DNA of 64,000 nt, taken from NCBI RefSeq assembly GCF_013618625.1, contig NZ_JABRWO010000004.1, positions 372,001 through 436,000 of the forward strand, given 5' to 3'. Shown here piece after piece: positions 19,076 through 27,746 of this stretch; within the stretch, counting starts at the first letter, position 1, and each line of letters begins with the position of its first letter. Source of the stretch: Bremerella alba (GTDB lineage Bacteria; Planctomycetota; Planctomycetia; Pirellulales; Pirellulaceae). The position numbers were made by a program, and so were the translations under genes. The notes beneath the pieces are model-generated. The model worked only from the letters and a program-made list of their open reading frames with translations. It had not been told where the DNA came from and did not search any database.

Positions 19076-22000
19076 TTAGCGGAAGATTTCCTTTTCGTGG
19101 AAATCTCCTTCCGGGCTCATTCCCTTCTTAAGCGCTTCACGCATCAGGTCTTCTCCCTCACCACGCAGGGCAAACACCGGAAAGCCAGGGCTGACGTACT
19201 GGTTCCAATAGCGTTCGTAGACCTCGACCGACTCTTTGTTCTTCGCTAGCAAGCTGGGCACCGCGTGCACCGTCACCGTCTTGTCTTCACTCTTCTCGAA
19301 GTACTGTCCAAGCACACTTGGCAACATGCGCGACAGCCAATTGGTTCGCACGAACTTAAGCTTGCGAGGAATGATGTAGCGAGGACGATTTAGCGGTCCC
19401 AATGCTTCGTGCAGAGCCTTAACGAAAAGACGGCTATCGGCGTCGCTGGCATCTTCGAGCAAAACACGCACGTACCCGCCGGCCCGAGACTTCGCCACGA
19501 CTTCCGGTGGCGACTTTATTACATTCAACTCCACCATCGTACGTGCGATCGCTTCACCAATCGCCTGGACGAGCGACTCACTCGACCATGGTTCTTTAGT
19601 CCCAGCAAACGGCGGAAAGCCACCGGTCTCGCGTGCGGAACCCTTGATCCGCATTTCCAGCGTGTGATTCGGGCTTCCTTCGTAAGGAGTCCCAATCTGC
19701 CATAGATCGCGGGTCTCGCTGCGTAGCGTGACACGCGAAAGCATATCGCGATTCAAATCTCGGACCGAACCCTCCAAAAGCTCGGGACGCAAATCGGTCA
19801 GTGCAGGGTGGACGTGTCCCACGCCTTTTTCAATCACCGCATCGTCCGTCACGCCGAAGATATTCAGATGCTTTTTGATAAAACGGGCATAATCATCCAA
19901 CCCCTTGCTGAATTCCGGTGCAAGGCAAACCACATCCCAGTTGTTGGCCAGTTTCTCTGGTACCTGGGGGTCGAGCCGAAACGATCGCCCGCGAAGCTGC
20001 CGCACCGTCATGCTCGTGGTAACGGTTGTCAGGTCAATCAAAACATTGATCTTGTTTGCGTCCCAGCCTTCTCCCAACAGCCCTCGCGTGCCAACCAGGC
20101 ACTTCGTCAGACCACGTTGAAACAAGTCGGTAATCATCTCGACATACACACGAGGACACCAATCGCGACCGCTGCCCGAGACAACGTGAAATCCGACTTC
20201 GGCATTGAACGTTAGCGTCGCATCGTAGCCGGCATCGGACAGCCACTCTTTGGCCGCGGCCTCGAACTTTTCAGACAGATCGTCATCTATCAGAACACTC
20301 GATCCTGTTACCAATATCGGATCGAGTTCATCTAATTTCGGATCGTTGACCAATACCCGAAATGCCGCGATTGCCCCACCAGCTTCACTGCTGAGCAGAT
20401 GCTCGACTTCGGATATCGTGGCTGAGGTCTTCTCGAAGTCGGTCACCACGACCGCGCGGATGGCATCCCCCAGAGCCGCCATTTCGGCCATGAGGATCGG
20501 CTGCAAGGCCTTCGCCTTTTCGCTCGAATAGGCAAGCACGCGTCCCACCGGCGAGGCACATGCCTGGCAACCTGTTTCGGTGATCTGTACGCCCAACATC
20601 CGCAGGCCAGTGATCACTTTCTCGGCCAAAGCGCGATCCTCGGCATTGGCCGAACGTCGCAGACCGTGGCGTACGTACCGATCGAGTACCGGAATGATGA
20701 CCGGGATCTGTGGAACTTCGTCGATAGGGACTTCCAGCACAACCGGCGGCACTTCCGTGGGCAATTCCACCTGACGCGTCTGCAGAAACACACGAGCCGC
20801 GTCCGCAAAATCGGGGTCGCGACGATGAAAGGAAGACCATGTTTTAAACGTGCTCGTCGCGTGCCTGCGTGTTTCTAGCGTTTGCACCAACCATGGGACT
20901 AACGCCTTCACACGGGGAGCTTCGTCGCGGGTCGCTGATTCTACCGGTGGAACTGGCACCGGAGGCGCTGCCGGTTCAACTTCGCCTTCCGGAATTAGAT
21001 CTGCGAAAGGGTCTTCTTCTGCCTCGTAGACCGCATCGGTTCCACCCATGTGGTGCAATTGCAGTTCGTCTGCTTCTGTCTCATCCAATTCTTGTTCTTC
21101 CACGGGGAGAACTTCCGAGACAGGTTCTTCGTGTCCGTTGTCCGCAGGCTTGGTGGTTACCTCCTGTAGGATCTCTTCTAAATGATCGTCGGCCTGGGCG
21201 ACAAAGCGCAGTTCGGCCTCAGATGGACGGACGAAGTAAACCAGGTCCTGATACGGTGCGAGAAAGCCATCGCGAACAACCGCCGGAACGGGAACATCGT
21301 GATCGATTGGCCCGAGGAACTCTTGGTAACGCTCGAAGTCGGCAGGGATCTTTCCATCGCCGTCCGGGGGTGTCGCCGTGAGACCCACTACGATTGGATC
21401 GTCGAGGTAGTGCATCGCGTCGGAAAGTACCCGTCCCCAATGTCCCACTAAGTGATGACATTCGTCCAGGATCAGCATGCCCACCCCTTCGTCGCGGAGT
21501 CGCTGCCAGGTTCTTAAGCACGACTGATGGAGCATCTCGAACGATTCGCCGGCCAGGCCTGCTTCGTCACGAACGCTTTTACGATAGGCGGACAGCCGCT
21601 GGTCATAGTAGTCGCGATTGTGTTTCTTCAGATCGCGAATCCAAACCTTTGCCTCGGCTGGATCTTGGGCCTGTCCTTTCGAGATCAGGCGATCTTCCCA
21701 CAGCGACATGGCCGCGTGATCGAGCCCCTCGTCACCACGCCGTGGCAGCGTGACGGCCTGATAGGTAAGCGAGGTCAGCAGTTTCGGCTCGTCCGGGGAG
21801 GTGCTGACCAGCATCGACATAGGTCGATCGGTCTCGAATAGATCGGTCCTGGCCGCCCACTGCGATTGAATGGCCGAGTTCGGACTCAACACCAAAGCAG
21901 GCCGCTTGATCAGCTCAGCCCAAAGATAGAGCCCGACGACCGTCTTTCCCGACCCCGGCGGGGCGACAATGTGCAGTTGCCGCTCCCCCCGCGATAGCTG

Positions 22001-22087
22001 CTCTTTGGCGACATCGCGGACCTGAACTTGCGAGGGGCGCAACTGGCCGCGGAATTTAATCGTCGGGAATGAATCGCTCGGCGTCAT
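19076..22087 (-). CDS. Large superfamily II DEAD/DEAH-type helicase
   Basis: A 1003-residue ATP-driven helicase or translocase. Motif I APPGSGKT is at 42-49, motif II DECH at 208-211 and motif III TATP at 237-240. Motif V (GTRGLLGEGWDA) and motif VI (RQLRGRSFR) lie near residues 664-700. An acidic, Pro-rich insertion sits between the two RecA-like lobes at about 300-385. A Cys pair in TGCQACASP near 500 could hold a metal. The C-terminal 300 residues match no domain I know. The ATG at 22087 starts the gene. Restriction-type or defence use is possible for this helicase class but no nuclease or methylase lies next to it, so cellular role is open. Confidence 0.82.
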   Translation of the reverse strand: MTPSDSFPTIKFRGQLRPSQVQVRDVAKEQLSRGERQLHIVAPPGSGKTVVGLYLWAELIKRPALVLSPNSAIQSQWAARTDLFETDRPMSMLVSTSPDEPKLLTSLTYQAVTLPRRGDEGLDHAAMSLWEDRLISKGQAQDPAEAKVWIRDLKKHNRDYYDQRLSAYRKSVRDEAGLAGESFEMLHQSCLRTWQRLRDEGVGMLILDECHHLVGHWGRVLSDAMHYLDDPIVVGLTATPPDGDGKIPADFERYQEFLGPIDHDVPVPAVVRDGFLAPYQDLVYFVRPSEAELRFVAQADDHLEEILQEVTTKPADNGHEEPVSEVLPVEEQELDETEADELQLHHMGGTDAVYEAEEDPFADLIPEGEVEPAAPPVPVPPVESATRDEAPRVKALVPWLVQTLETRRHATSTFKTWSSFHRRDPDFADAARVFLQTRQVELPTEVPPVVLEVPIDEVPQIPVIIPVLDRYVRHGLRRSANAEDRALAEKVITGLRMLGVQITETGCQACASPVGRVLAYSSEKAKALQPILMAEMAALGDAIRAVVVTDFEKTSATISEVEHLLSSEAGGAIAAFRVLVNDPKLDELDPILVTGSSVLIDDDLSEKFEAAAKEWLSDAGYDATLTFNAEVGFHVVSGSGRDWCPRVYVEMITDLFQRGLTKCLVGTRGLLGEGWDANKINVLIDLTTVTTSMTVRQLRGRSFRLDPQVPEKLANNWDVVCLAPEFSKGLDDYARFIKKHLNIFGVTDDAVIEKGVGHVHPALTDLRPELLEGSVRDLNRDMLSRVTLRSETRDLWQIGTPYEGSPNHTLEMRIKGSARETGGFPPFAGTKEPWSSESLVQAIGEAIARTMVELNVIKSPPEVVAKSRAGGYVRVLLEDASDADSRLFVKALHEALGPLNRPRYIIPRKLKFVRTNWLSRMLPSVLGQYFEKSEDKTVTVHAVPSLLAKNKESVEVYERYWNQYVSPGFPVFALRGEGEDLMREALKKGMSPEGDFHEKEIFR

Positions 22088-22213
22088 ATCGCTTCCAGCC
22101 CAAGATGAGAAACACAGGTGACTCGGCTATTCTCATTGCTTTGGCTGAGATGTTGAAGAGGGCTCCGGCAATTGTTCCTTCAATTGAGTATGAATCGAAT
22201 GCCGCGAGACGTG

Positions 22214-22927
22214 CTAACTACCATCAATTGACATCATCCCTTGTACTTGCTGCTTGCTTCCTTCCGGGAAGAAATGGACCGATCCGTCGGCCATCGCGGC
22301 TTGAATTCCGCCGAAGTATTGATCGTCGAAATTCTTCGATGTCAGTGCCTGGGGCGAGATATCGACAGGTTTGTTCCACGGAACCGGGGTGGTCGTGTCT
22401 TCGACTACCATAATGACATTCGAAGTCCCGACAACGATCTCTGAAAACGGTTTCGACTGATCGGTTCCCAATACGGTCTTAGGCCCCGATATAGCGACGT
22501 AAGTTGTTCGCTCCTCCAGGTCATTGGCCCCCAAGGCCGGGCTGACATAGGCCCCCGGCATGGTCCCACAGGCCTGCATATTGGCCGGGCTATCCCATGG
22601 CTGCGAGAAGTCGTACTGATCGTAAATATAATGGGATTCCGTAAACGGCAGAATCAATACCCGCCACGAGTGCATCGGCTTACCATCTTCATCCGGAATA
22701 TAAGCCGGCGGGAACGTACCGTACGTATCGTGATAGTTGTGCAGAGCGAGGGCTATTTGCTTCAGGTTATTTCTGGACTGCATCCGCTGAGCCGCCATGC
22801 GAGCCTGACTGACTGCCGGCAACAGAATCGCTACCGCGAGGCCTGTGCACATAAGCCCCATCACCACCACAATAACCAGCACGACAATGATGATCACTTT
22901 GGCATTGCCACGACGAAACGAATGCAT
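22214..22927 (-). CDS. DUF1559-like membrane protein 4 of 4
   Basis: A 237-residue protein with an N-terminal membrane helix (about residues 10-37), then [23 protein letters not shown] and [26 protein letters not shown], and a closing [12 protein letters not shown], all hallmarks of the planctomycete DUF1559 family. The prepilin-type start motif GFTLVELLVVIAIIG is missing, and the membrane segment is an irregular Val/Ile run. It is last in a same-strand run of four paralogs (33 bases after the previous one). Function unknown; family members are thought to be exported pseudopilin-like proteins. Confidence 0.82.
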   Translation of the reverse strand: MHSFRRGNAKVIIIVVLVIVVVMGLMCTGLAVAILLPAVSQARMAAQRMQSRNNLKQIALALHNYHDTYGTFPPAYIPDEDGKPMHSWRVLILPFTESHYIYDQYDFSQPWDSPANMQACGTMPGAYVSPALGANDLEERTTYVAISGPKTVLGTDQSKPFSEIVVGTSNVIMVVEDTTTPVPWNKPVDISPQALTSKNFDDQYFGGIQAAMADGSVHFFPEGSKQQVQGMMSIDGS

Positions 22928-22960
22928 GATGGAATTCCTGAGAGAGAAAAGATGCGGGAG

Positions 22961-23743
22961 TTAGCGTTTGCCCGGATCCTCGGCGGCGGCGACTTCCTCG
23001 CAGAGAAGCTCGTTCCGGAATTGCGATTGATTCTTAGCATCAAGCACACGCACCGAACCGTCACCCAACAACACCGGGCATTTCGAATCGCCATTCTGGT
23101 CGATTGGGGGCTGAGCAATCAACTCAAAAGGGCTAATATCTTCCGGTTTCGTCCATATCACAGGCCTACCGACATGCTCGACGACAAGGGACGCTTCGCC
23201 CAGCAAGCACGGGACCTCATCCAGGATGCCACCCTTGTGAGCGAGCATTAGCGTCCGCTGTTCAGCGGGATCGACAACCGCCAAATACGTGGTCACACCT
23301 AGCTGCGCGGACGGACCAAGAAATGGGCTTTCCAGCGGATACGGAACCTGCTCAGCCAAGGGCCCGTTTGTCTTGCTATCCCACGGCTGCGAAAGATCGA
23401 ACTGGTCGTAAAGGTTCTTTTGCTCGATAAACGGCAAGATGAGTACCCGCCATGAATAGAGCGGCTGACCGTCGGCATCGGTCACCACAGCTGGAGGCAG
23501 GCAGTCGTACGTATCATGATATGATTGAAGCGCGTAGCCGATATTATTCATCTGGTTCATCGACTGATCGATCCGCGAATTAATGCGAGGCTGTGAGGTG
23601 ATTGGTGGAAGCAACAGGCCTAGTAGGACCGCGATGATAAAAATAATCACCAATACTTCGGTAACCGTCAGCTTCCACCATTGCTTGGACTCCGGCTCTT
23701 TAACAAAGGCCTGAGGACTATCGAACGGACTGGGCTCGGTCAT
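22961..23743 (-). CDS. DUF1559-like membrane protein 3 of 4
   Basis: A 260-residue paralog. It has a 30-residue cytoplasmic lead, a membrane helix (VTEVLVIIFIIAVLLGLLLP), then [41 protein letters not shown] and GDGSVRVLDAKN. The helix start TVTEVLVIIF keeps a faint trace of a prepilin helix but no Gly-Phe-Thr cleavage site. It follows paralog 2 after two bases, indicating one transcript and probable coupled translation. Confidence 0.82.
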   Translation of the reverse strand: MTEPSPFDSPQAFVKEPESKQWWKLTVTEVLVIIFIIAVLLGLLLPPITSQPRINSRIDQSMNQMNNIGYALQSYHDTYDCLPPAVVTDADGQPLYSWRVLILPFIEQKNLYDQFDLSQPWDSKTNGPLAEQVPYPLESPFLGPSAQLGVTTYLAVVDPAEQRTLMLAHKGGILDEVPCLLGEASLVVEHVGRPVIWTKPEDISPFELIAQPPIDQNGDSKCPVLLGDGSVRVLDAKNQSQFRNELLCEEVAAAEDPGKR

Positions 23744-23745
23744 GG

Positions 23746-24489
23746 CTATTGCTCTCCCACTCGCTCATCTTCGCAGTAGATCAGCCCGACCAACTCGCTA
23801 CGGTTCTGCTCGCCAATGAATCGGACTCTGCCGTCCCCATTGAGAATCAGAATTCCGTGCATTTCGTTTTCACCAATCGGAGTCAGGGCCAGCAGGTCCA
23901 GCGGGGCAATGTCTTCCGGCTTGGTCCATTCGACCAGGCGGCTTGGATCGCCGATGGCCATAACGCTATTGCTCAGACCATCTGAGACATCCTTAAAAGG
24001 CCGTCCCTCTGTGGGACGAAGCACAGTTCTCTGCTCGTGCGTATCGACAACCGCGCGATAAGGCGTCTTTCCTTCTTCTTCGGTAGAACCCGAGGAAAAG
24101 GGACTCGCATAGACGGTCGGCATCTTATCGAGCAACGCTCGGTTGTGATCACTCCACCAAGGCTTTTCCAAATCGAACTGCTCGTATAACTCTTTCTCTT
24201 CCAGGAAGGGGAGCAGGAGCACACGCCAGGAGTAAAGAGGCTCGCCTTCCGCATTCACCACGTAGGCAGGAGGAAGCATGTCGTAGGTGTCGTGGTAATT
24301 GTGAAGGGCTAATCCAATGCTTTTGAGACGATTCTGGGTAGCGTACCGCCGTGCTACGGTGCGAGACCTGGAAAAGTTTGGCAAAACCAACATGACAATC
24401 AAAAACAATAAGATGGCAACGACACAAAGGGCTGCCATCAGCTTTCCATGACGCGGTAATTTACTTCGCGATAATCGCACGATCGGCAT
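23746..24489 (-). CDS. DUF1559-like membrane protein 2 of 4
   Basis: A 247-residue paralog with a basic lead, a membrane helix (AALCVVAILLFLIVMLVLP), then [23 protein letters not shown]-type core, SWRVLLLPFLEEKELYEQFD and NGDGRVRFIGEQN. Its end (LIYCEDERV) resembles the end of paralog 1 (LLYADDSRV), supporting tandem duplication. No prepilin motif. Three bases separate it from paralog 1. Confidence 0.82.
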   Translation of the reverse strand: MPIVRLSRSKLPRHGKLMAALCVVAILLFLIVMLVLPNFSRSRTVARRYATQNRLKSIGLALHNYHDTYDMLPPAYVVNAEGEPLYSWRVLLLPFLEEKELYEQFDLEKPWWSDHNRALLDKMPTVYASPFSSGSTEEEGKTPYRAVVDTHEQRTVLRPTEGRPFKDVSDGLSNSVMAIGDPSRLVEWTKPEDIAPLDLLALTPIGENEMHGILILNGDGRVRFIGEQNRSELVGLIYCEDERVGEQ

Positions 24490-24492
24490 GTT

Positions 24493-25260
24493 CTAATTCT
24501 CCGGCACACGGCTATCATCCGCGTAAAGCAGCGGTAGAACCTCTTCTTCGGTTGGGTCTTTGAATTCACGAACGGATCCGTCCGCAAACCCGATCAAGAA
24601 GAACTTACTTGACCACTGGCCATGGTCGAGTGTCTGTAGATACTCGCTAGGTGTGATCTCTTCCGGCTTTGTCCAAATCACCGGGTCGGTAAGATCTTCC
24701 ACGACGATGGCTGTACTACTTAAGCCGTCCTTGAACTTAGCGAACGTTAACTCCTCGCCTTGCTTCGGCCAGGCCGTGTTCCACTGTGGGTCATCGCTGA
24801 CGATCGCCTTGTAAGGAGTTTTGCCTTGCTTAGCTGTAGCACGATCATAACGCGAAGCCAATATGTGAGGCATCTGCTTCACCAACGGAAGATTTTCGGG
24901 ACTGTCCCAGGGCTTGGTGAGGTCGAACTTCTCGAACAGTTTCTGCTCGTCCAATTGCGGCAATAAGAGAACCCGCCAGGAGAGAAGCGGGCGGCCATCC
25001 TCATCGACAATCGCCACCGGCGGAACGCGATTGTGTGGATCAGCGTTTGCTTTCAACTGATAGACCAAGCCGATGTGCTTTAAATCGCTAATCACTTCGA
25101 AACGGTGTGTTGCTTCTGGATGCTGGCCCATGCCTAGTAAAAACAAGCCAACACAGATCACGGCTATTGCCAGGATGCCTACGGCCACCCAGAGGATATT
25201 CCGTTCCTCACTAGAGTTTGGCTGAGGAATTTGCCCAGAGCGATGTGTCGATTCCATCAT
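24493..25260 (-). CDS. DUF1559-like membrane protein 1 of 4 (first in operon)
   Basis: A 255-residue protein from the ATG at 25260; an upstream extension to 25341 would need a TTG start. A Ser/Gln/Asn lead precedes a membrane helix (ILWVAVGILAIAVICVGLFL). The outer part has LKHIGLVYQLKANADPHNRVPP instead of the usual HNYHDT, so it is the most divergent copy, then SWRVLLLPQLDEQKLFEKFD and FADGSVREFKDP. The Lys-Pro-Glu-Glu-Ile core (WTKPEEITP) is shared with paralogs 2 and 3. A promoter should lie in the 650-base region upstream. Confidence 0.78.
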   Translation of the reverse strand: MMESTHRSGQIPQPNSSEERNILWVAVGILAIAVICVGLFLLGMGQHPEATHRFEVISDLKHIGLVYQLKANADPHNRVPPVAIVDEDGRPLLSWRVLLLPQLDEQKLFEKFDLTKPWDSPENLPLVKQMPHILASRYDRATAKQGKTPYKAIVSDDPQWNTAWPKQGEELTFAKFKDGLSSTAIVVEDLTDPVIWTKPEEITPSEYLQTLDHGQWSSKFFLIGFADGSVREFKDPTEEEVLPLLYADDSRVPEN

Positions 25261-25909
25261 GCAAACAAGCCGCCCAATAGAAGAGCAGGGTGGGGGAGAT
25301 AAGTCTCCCTCGATTGTCCCGGGCTTCTGCGATGCTTGCAATCAATTGGAAGACCTCTTGCCTCCTGGCGAGATGAGCGGTTTGCATCGGTAGTCCGGCC
25401 GCACAATCGCCACACCCGGCCCGACCTGACCGACTGCGATAAGAAATCTAATTAGCAAAGCAGTATCAATCACCCTCAGCGGCACAGCATTCGATAACTC
25501 TAACACCTGGGCAAGGTGGGGATCTTCTCAGGTGGTTAAGGTTTGCGAACATCGTAAGTGAACATGACGCACGTTTTCGTACGATAGTTCAGTTGAGAGT
25601 CCGTCTTTCTTACCAAAGTGGATGGTACGGCAAGAATCCAGGGAACGCTTCTCCTCTGGACCAGGGTTAAGTTCTGATGACCCTTTCTTGTACGACCAAT
25701 AGCTTTTGGTAAGAAAGACGGACTTTCAGCGTTTCTTGGAAGCCGGTTTGAGGAACAGCGACGACTCGCCGCGAATGACGAAGTTACGGCTCCGTGATCA
25801 AAACTCCTTTGAAATAAGGGGTTACGGAAAACATATCCCTTTGCTTCGGGTCGCGCTATAATGGTGGGAGTGCTTTCACTTCCGCTGATTCCTTCCTACC
25901 CTCCGCTTC
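25261..25909. other. Divergent intergenic region with inverted-repeat element
   Basis: About 650 bases between the DUF1559-like operon and the next ECF gene. It contains the inverted-repeat element described separately at 25598-25724 and must hold promoters for both sides. No gene seen. Confidence 0.6.
25598..25724. repeat. 20-bp perfect inverted repeat enclosing a foldable core
   Basis: Bases 25598-25617 and 25705-25724 are perfect reverse complements, 20 bp each, 87 bases apart. The core has further partial pairings: GGT and CAAGAA near 25624-25638 with TTCTTG and ACC near 25686-25699, TCCAG/CTGGA, and GGGT/ACCC. It could be a MITE-like element, a structured RNA, or a regulatory site. No transposase is next to it and no flanking target duplication was clear. 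Confidence 0.75.
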
Positions 25910-26524
25910 ATGGCTGCTTCTGACGTCCCAGAATTAACCGATGGCGAGATCCTCTCGGCCGTATTGGCAGGAGATGCGGATCGGTATGCCGTCATCGTGA
26001 AGCGTTATCGCCGGGCCTTACTGAACCTGGCTTACAGCTACCTGGGAGACTCTCAGTCGGCCGAGGATGCTGTTCAGGAAGCGTTTCTTAATAGCTTTAA
26101 GTGGCTGCACACGTACGACTCGCGGTATAGCTTCCGCACCTGGCTATGGCGAATTCTGTTGAATGTGTGCCACCGAATTCGCGAGAAGGGGAAGAAGCTA
26201 CCGGTCACCTCCACCAAGCTTCAGGCTGGCCAAACCGAGGATTGTCCCTCGCCGTTAGAGAAGGAAGTCCCGTGTCAGGCCCTCGTTGGCCTGATCGACC
26301 GAGAACGCCGCAGCCAGGTGCTGGGGCTGCTCGATAAGCTGACGCCCATTCAAGCTGAAGCGATTCGCCTGCGATTCTTTGGCGAAATGAAATTTCAGGA
26401 AGTTGCCGATGCCCAGGGAATCGGCCTGCCAGCAGCTAAGGCTCGCGTCCGCAACGGATTGTTACAACTAGCGAAATTGATCCAGAACACTTGCCAAGAG
26501 CTTTCCGAGGAACACGTTCGATGA
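25910..26524 (+). CDS. ECF-type RNA polymerase sigma factor (locus 2)
   Basis: A 204-residue sigma factor. Region 2 runs VKRYRRALLNLAYSYLGDSQSAEDAVQEAF and FRTWLWRILLNVC; a short linker with two Cys (DCPSP, VPCQ) follows; region 4 is LTPIQAEAIRLRFFGEMKFQEVADA and GLPAAKARVRNGL. Its stop overlaps the start of the next gene (ATGA), a zinc-finger-type anti-sigma candidate. Both genes are read in the same direction. Confidence 0.93.
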   Translation: MAASDVPELTDGEILSAVLAGDADRYAVIVKRYRRALLNLAYSYLGDSQSAEDAVQEAFLNSFKWLHTYDSRYSFRTWLWRILLNVCHRIREKGKKLPVTSTKLQAGQTEDCPSPLEKEVPCQALVGLIDRERRSQVLGLLDKLTPIQAEAIRLRFFGEMKFQEVADAQGIGLPAAKARVRNGLLQLAKLIQNTCQELSEEHVR

Positions 26525-27213
26525 TTCAATCGCACCATCTTCCCACCTGCGACGACGTGTTCGATGTGCTTACCCGGGGTCCGTTTCCTACCGGCCAGCA
26601 CGAGACCGACATGCCGATTCAACGGCACCTGACTGTTTGCCATAGCTGCCGAGACCTGGCAGAAGCACTGCGTCCAGCAACCGATTTGCTAGGCAATGGC
26701 CAAGCCGCTGCCGCTGAAGAAGATTTCGCGCTGCCGGTCTTCTTGGCCGACGATAGCACTTCCAGCCAGCGTTGCATCACCGATCAGCCTGAGCGATCGA
26801 CTACCGATATCGTGGCCGCCGTGCGGGCGCCGCTAATTGCTTTGGCGATGTGCCTGATGATTGTGTTGGCGGTTCAGGGAAACTGGTCGCACGGTTCGAG
26901 CGGCTCTGGTAATTCCCATTCAGCAACCGATAGCTACGCTACCACTGGCCCTAGTGGCGGTGCGAATCTGGCCGACCTTGTCGCGGGTCCTACCACGTGT
27001 TCGCTCATTTCGGTTGACGCCGCAAGCGAGAACCAAGGGACCGATGCCGAGCTTCTTTCCAACCTTGCCGAGCAAAAGTTCACGTCAGCGCATTGCTGCA
27101 GCCAGTGCCATCATGCCGAATCAGAGAAGGGGAAACCGTCTAAGGCGGTCCCGCTCAAGGGGCCACATATGCTGGCCTTAGTAAACCGCTGCAAGCACTG
27201 CCACGCAAAGTAA
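26521..27213 (+). CDS. Transmembrane anti-sigma factor candidate with C-terminal CxxCH pair
   Basis: A 230-residue protein whose ATG overlaps the sigma factor stop by four bases. The N-terminus holds H36-x3-C40-x2-C43, the zinc-binding anti-sigma (ZAS) motif, placed in the cytoplasm. One membrane helix spans about residues 102-118. The outer part is Ser/Gly/Thr-rich and ends with C193SQCH197 and C224KHCH228. These are two perfect c-type heme attachment motifs, but four Cys with this spacing could also form a zinc ribbon. The context strongly suggests that it holds the sigma factor at the membrane and that the outer tail senses redox, heme or metal. It is short on other domains. Confidence 0.82.
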   Translation: MIQSHHLPTCDDVFDVLTRGPFPTGQHETDMPIQRHLTVCHSCRDLAEALRPATDLLGNGQAAAAEEDFALPVFLADDSTSSQRCITDQPERSTTDIVAAVRAPLIALAMCLMIVLAVQGNWSHGSSGSGNSHSATDSYATTGPSGGANLADLVAGPTTCSLISVDAASENQGTDAELLSNLAEQKFTSAHCCSQCHHAESEKGKPSKAVPLKGPHMLALVNRCKHCHAK

Positions 27214-27255
27214 TGTGCTTGGCAACTTTATCTATTTCAGAGAACGATCTAGCGA

Positions 27256-27600
27256 CTAGGTGCCGCTAGGCCGATAAGCAGGGGCAGGCACTCGTTTCAA
27301 GCGACGCTGCATCCAAGAGATTGCCAGACCGCCGAATATGCCTAACAGGGCACCCGCCGACAAACCGCCTGCTTGCCAAAGAAGGTTGCTGCCCATCAAT
27401 ACGGCGAGCCCTGATCCGATGGCCAAGCCAACGCCAGCGCCGATATAAAAACCGAGCTGAATAGTCTGTTTCACCGAATTTCGCGGTGATGTGGCAATAG
27501 AGGATGAGCCAGTGTCGATCACGAGCGACGTTCTGCCTGATTTCTTGAGTCTGTTCCGGGGAGAATCTCTAATATCGTGATGGAAAGATACCAATTCCAC
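27256..27600 (-). CDS. Small glycine-rich membrane protein
   Basis: A 114-residue protein starting at GTG. A polar, basic lead of about 45 residues precedes two Gly/Leu/Ala-rich membrane helices (GFYIGAGVGLAIGSGLAVLM and AGALLGIFGGLAISWM) and a basic tail. No domain recognised; a shorter start is possible. It lies between two ECF loci and is transcribed on the strand opposite the first. Confidence 0.55.
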   Translation of the reverse strand: MELVSFHHDIRDSPRNRLKKSGRTSLVIDTGSSSIATSPRNSVKQTIQLGFYIGAGVGLAIGSGLAVLMGSNLLWQAGGLSAGALLGIFGGLAISWMQRRLKRVPAPAYRPSGT

Positions 27601-27746
27601 AATAGGGGAGCAAACGGTATTTTAGGGAGCGTTATCGAATCTTAACGCTCAAAGCCTTCTGCGGGAGTTAAAGGCCACAAAGATCAACCCCCTCGCAGGG
27701 GCCGGTTTGCTTGCAAAATATTGGCCAACCCCAGAAGGTTCTCTTT

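Noticed and set aside
25598-25724. CRISPR repeat or insertion sequence end
   Set aside because: Only one pair of arms, inverted rather than direct, with no spacers and no transposase.
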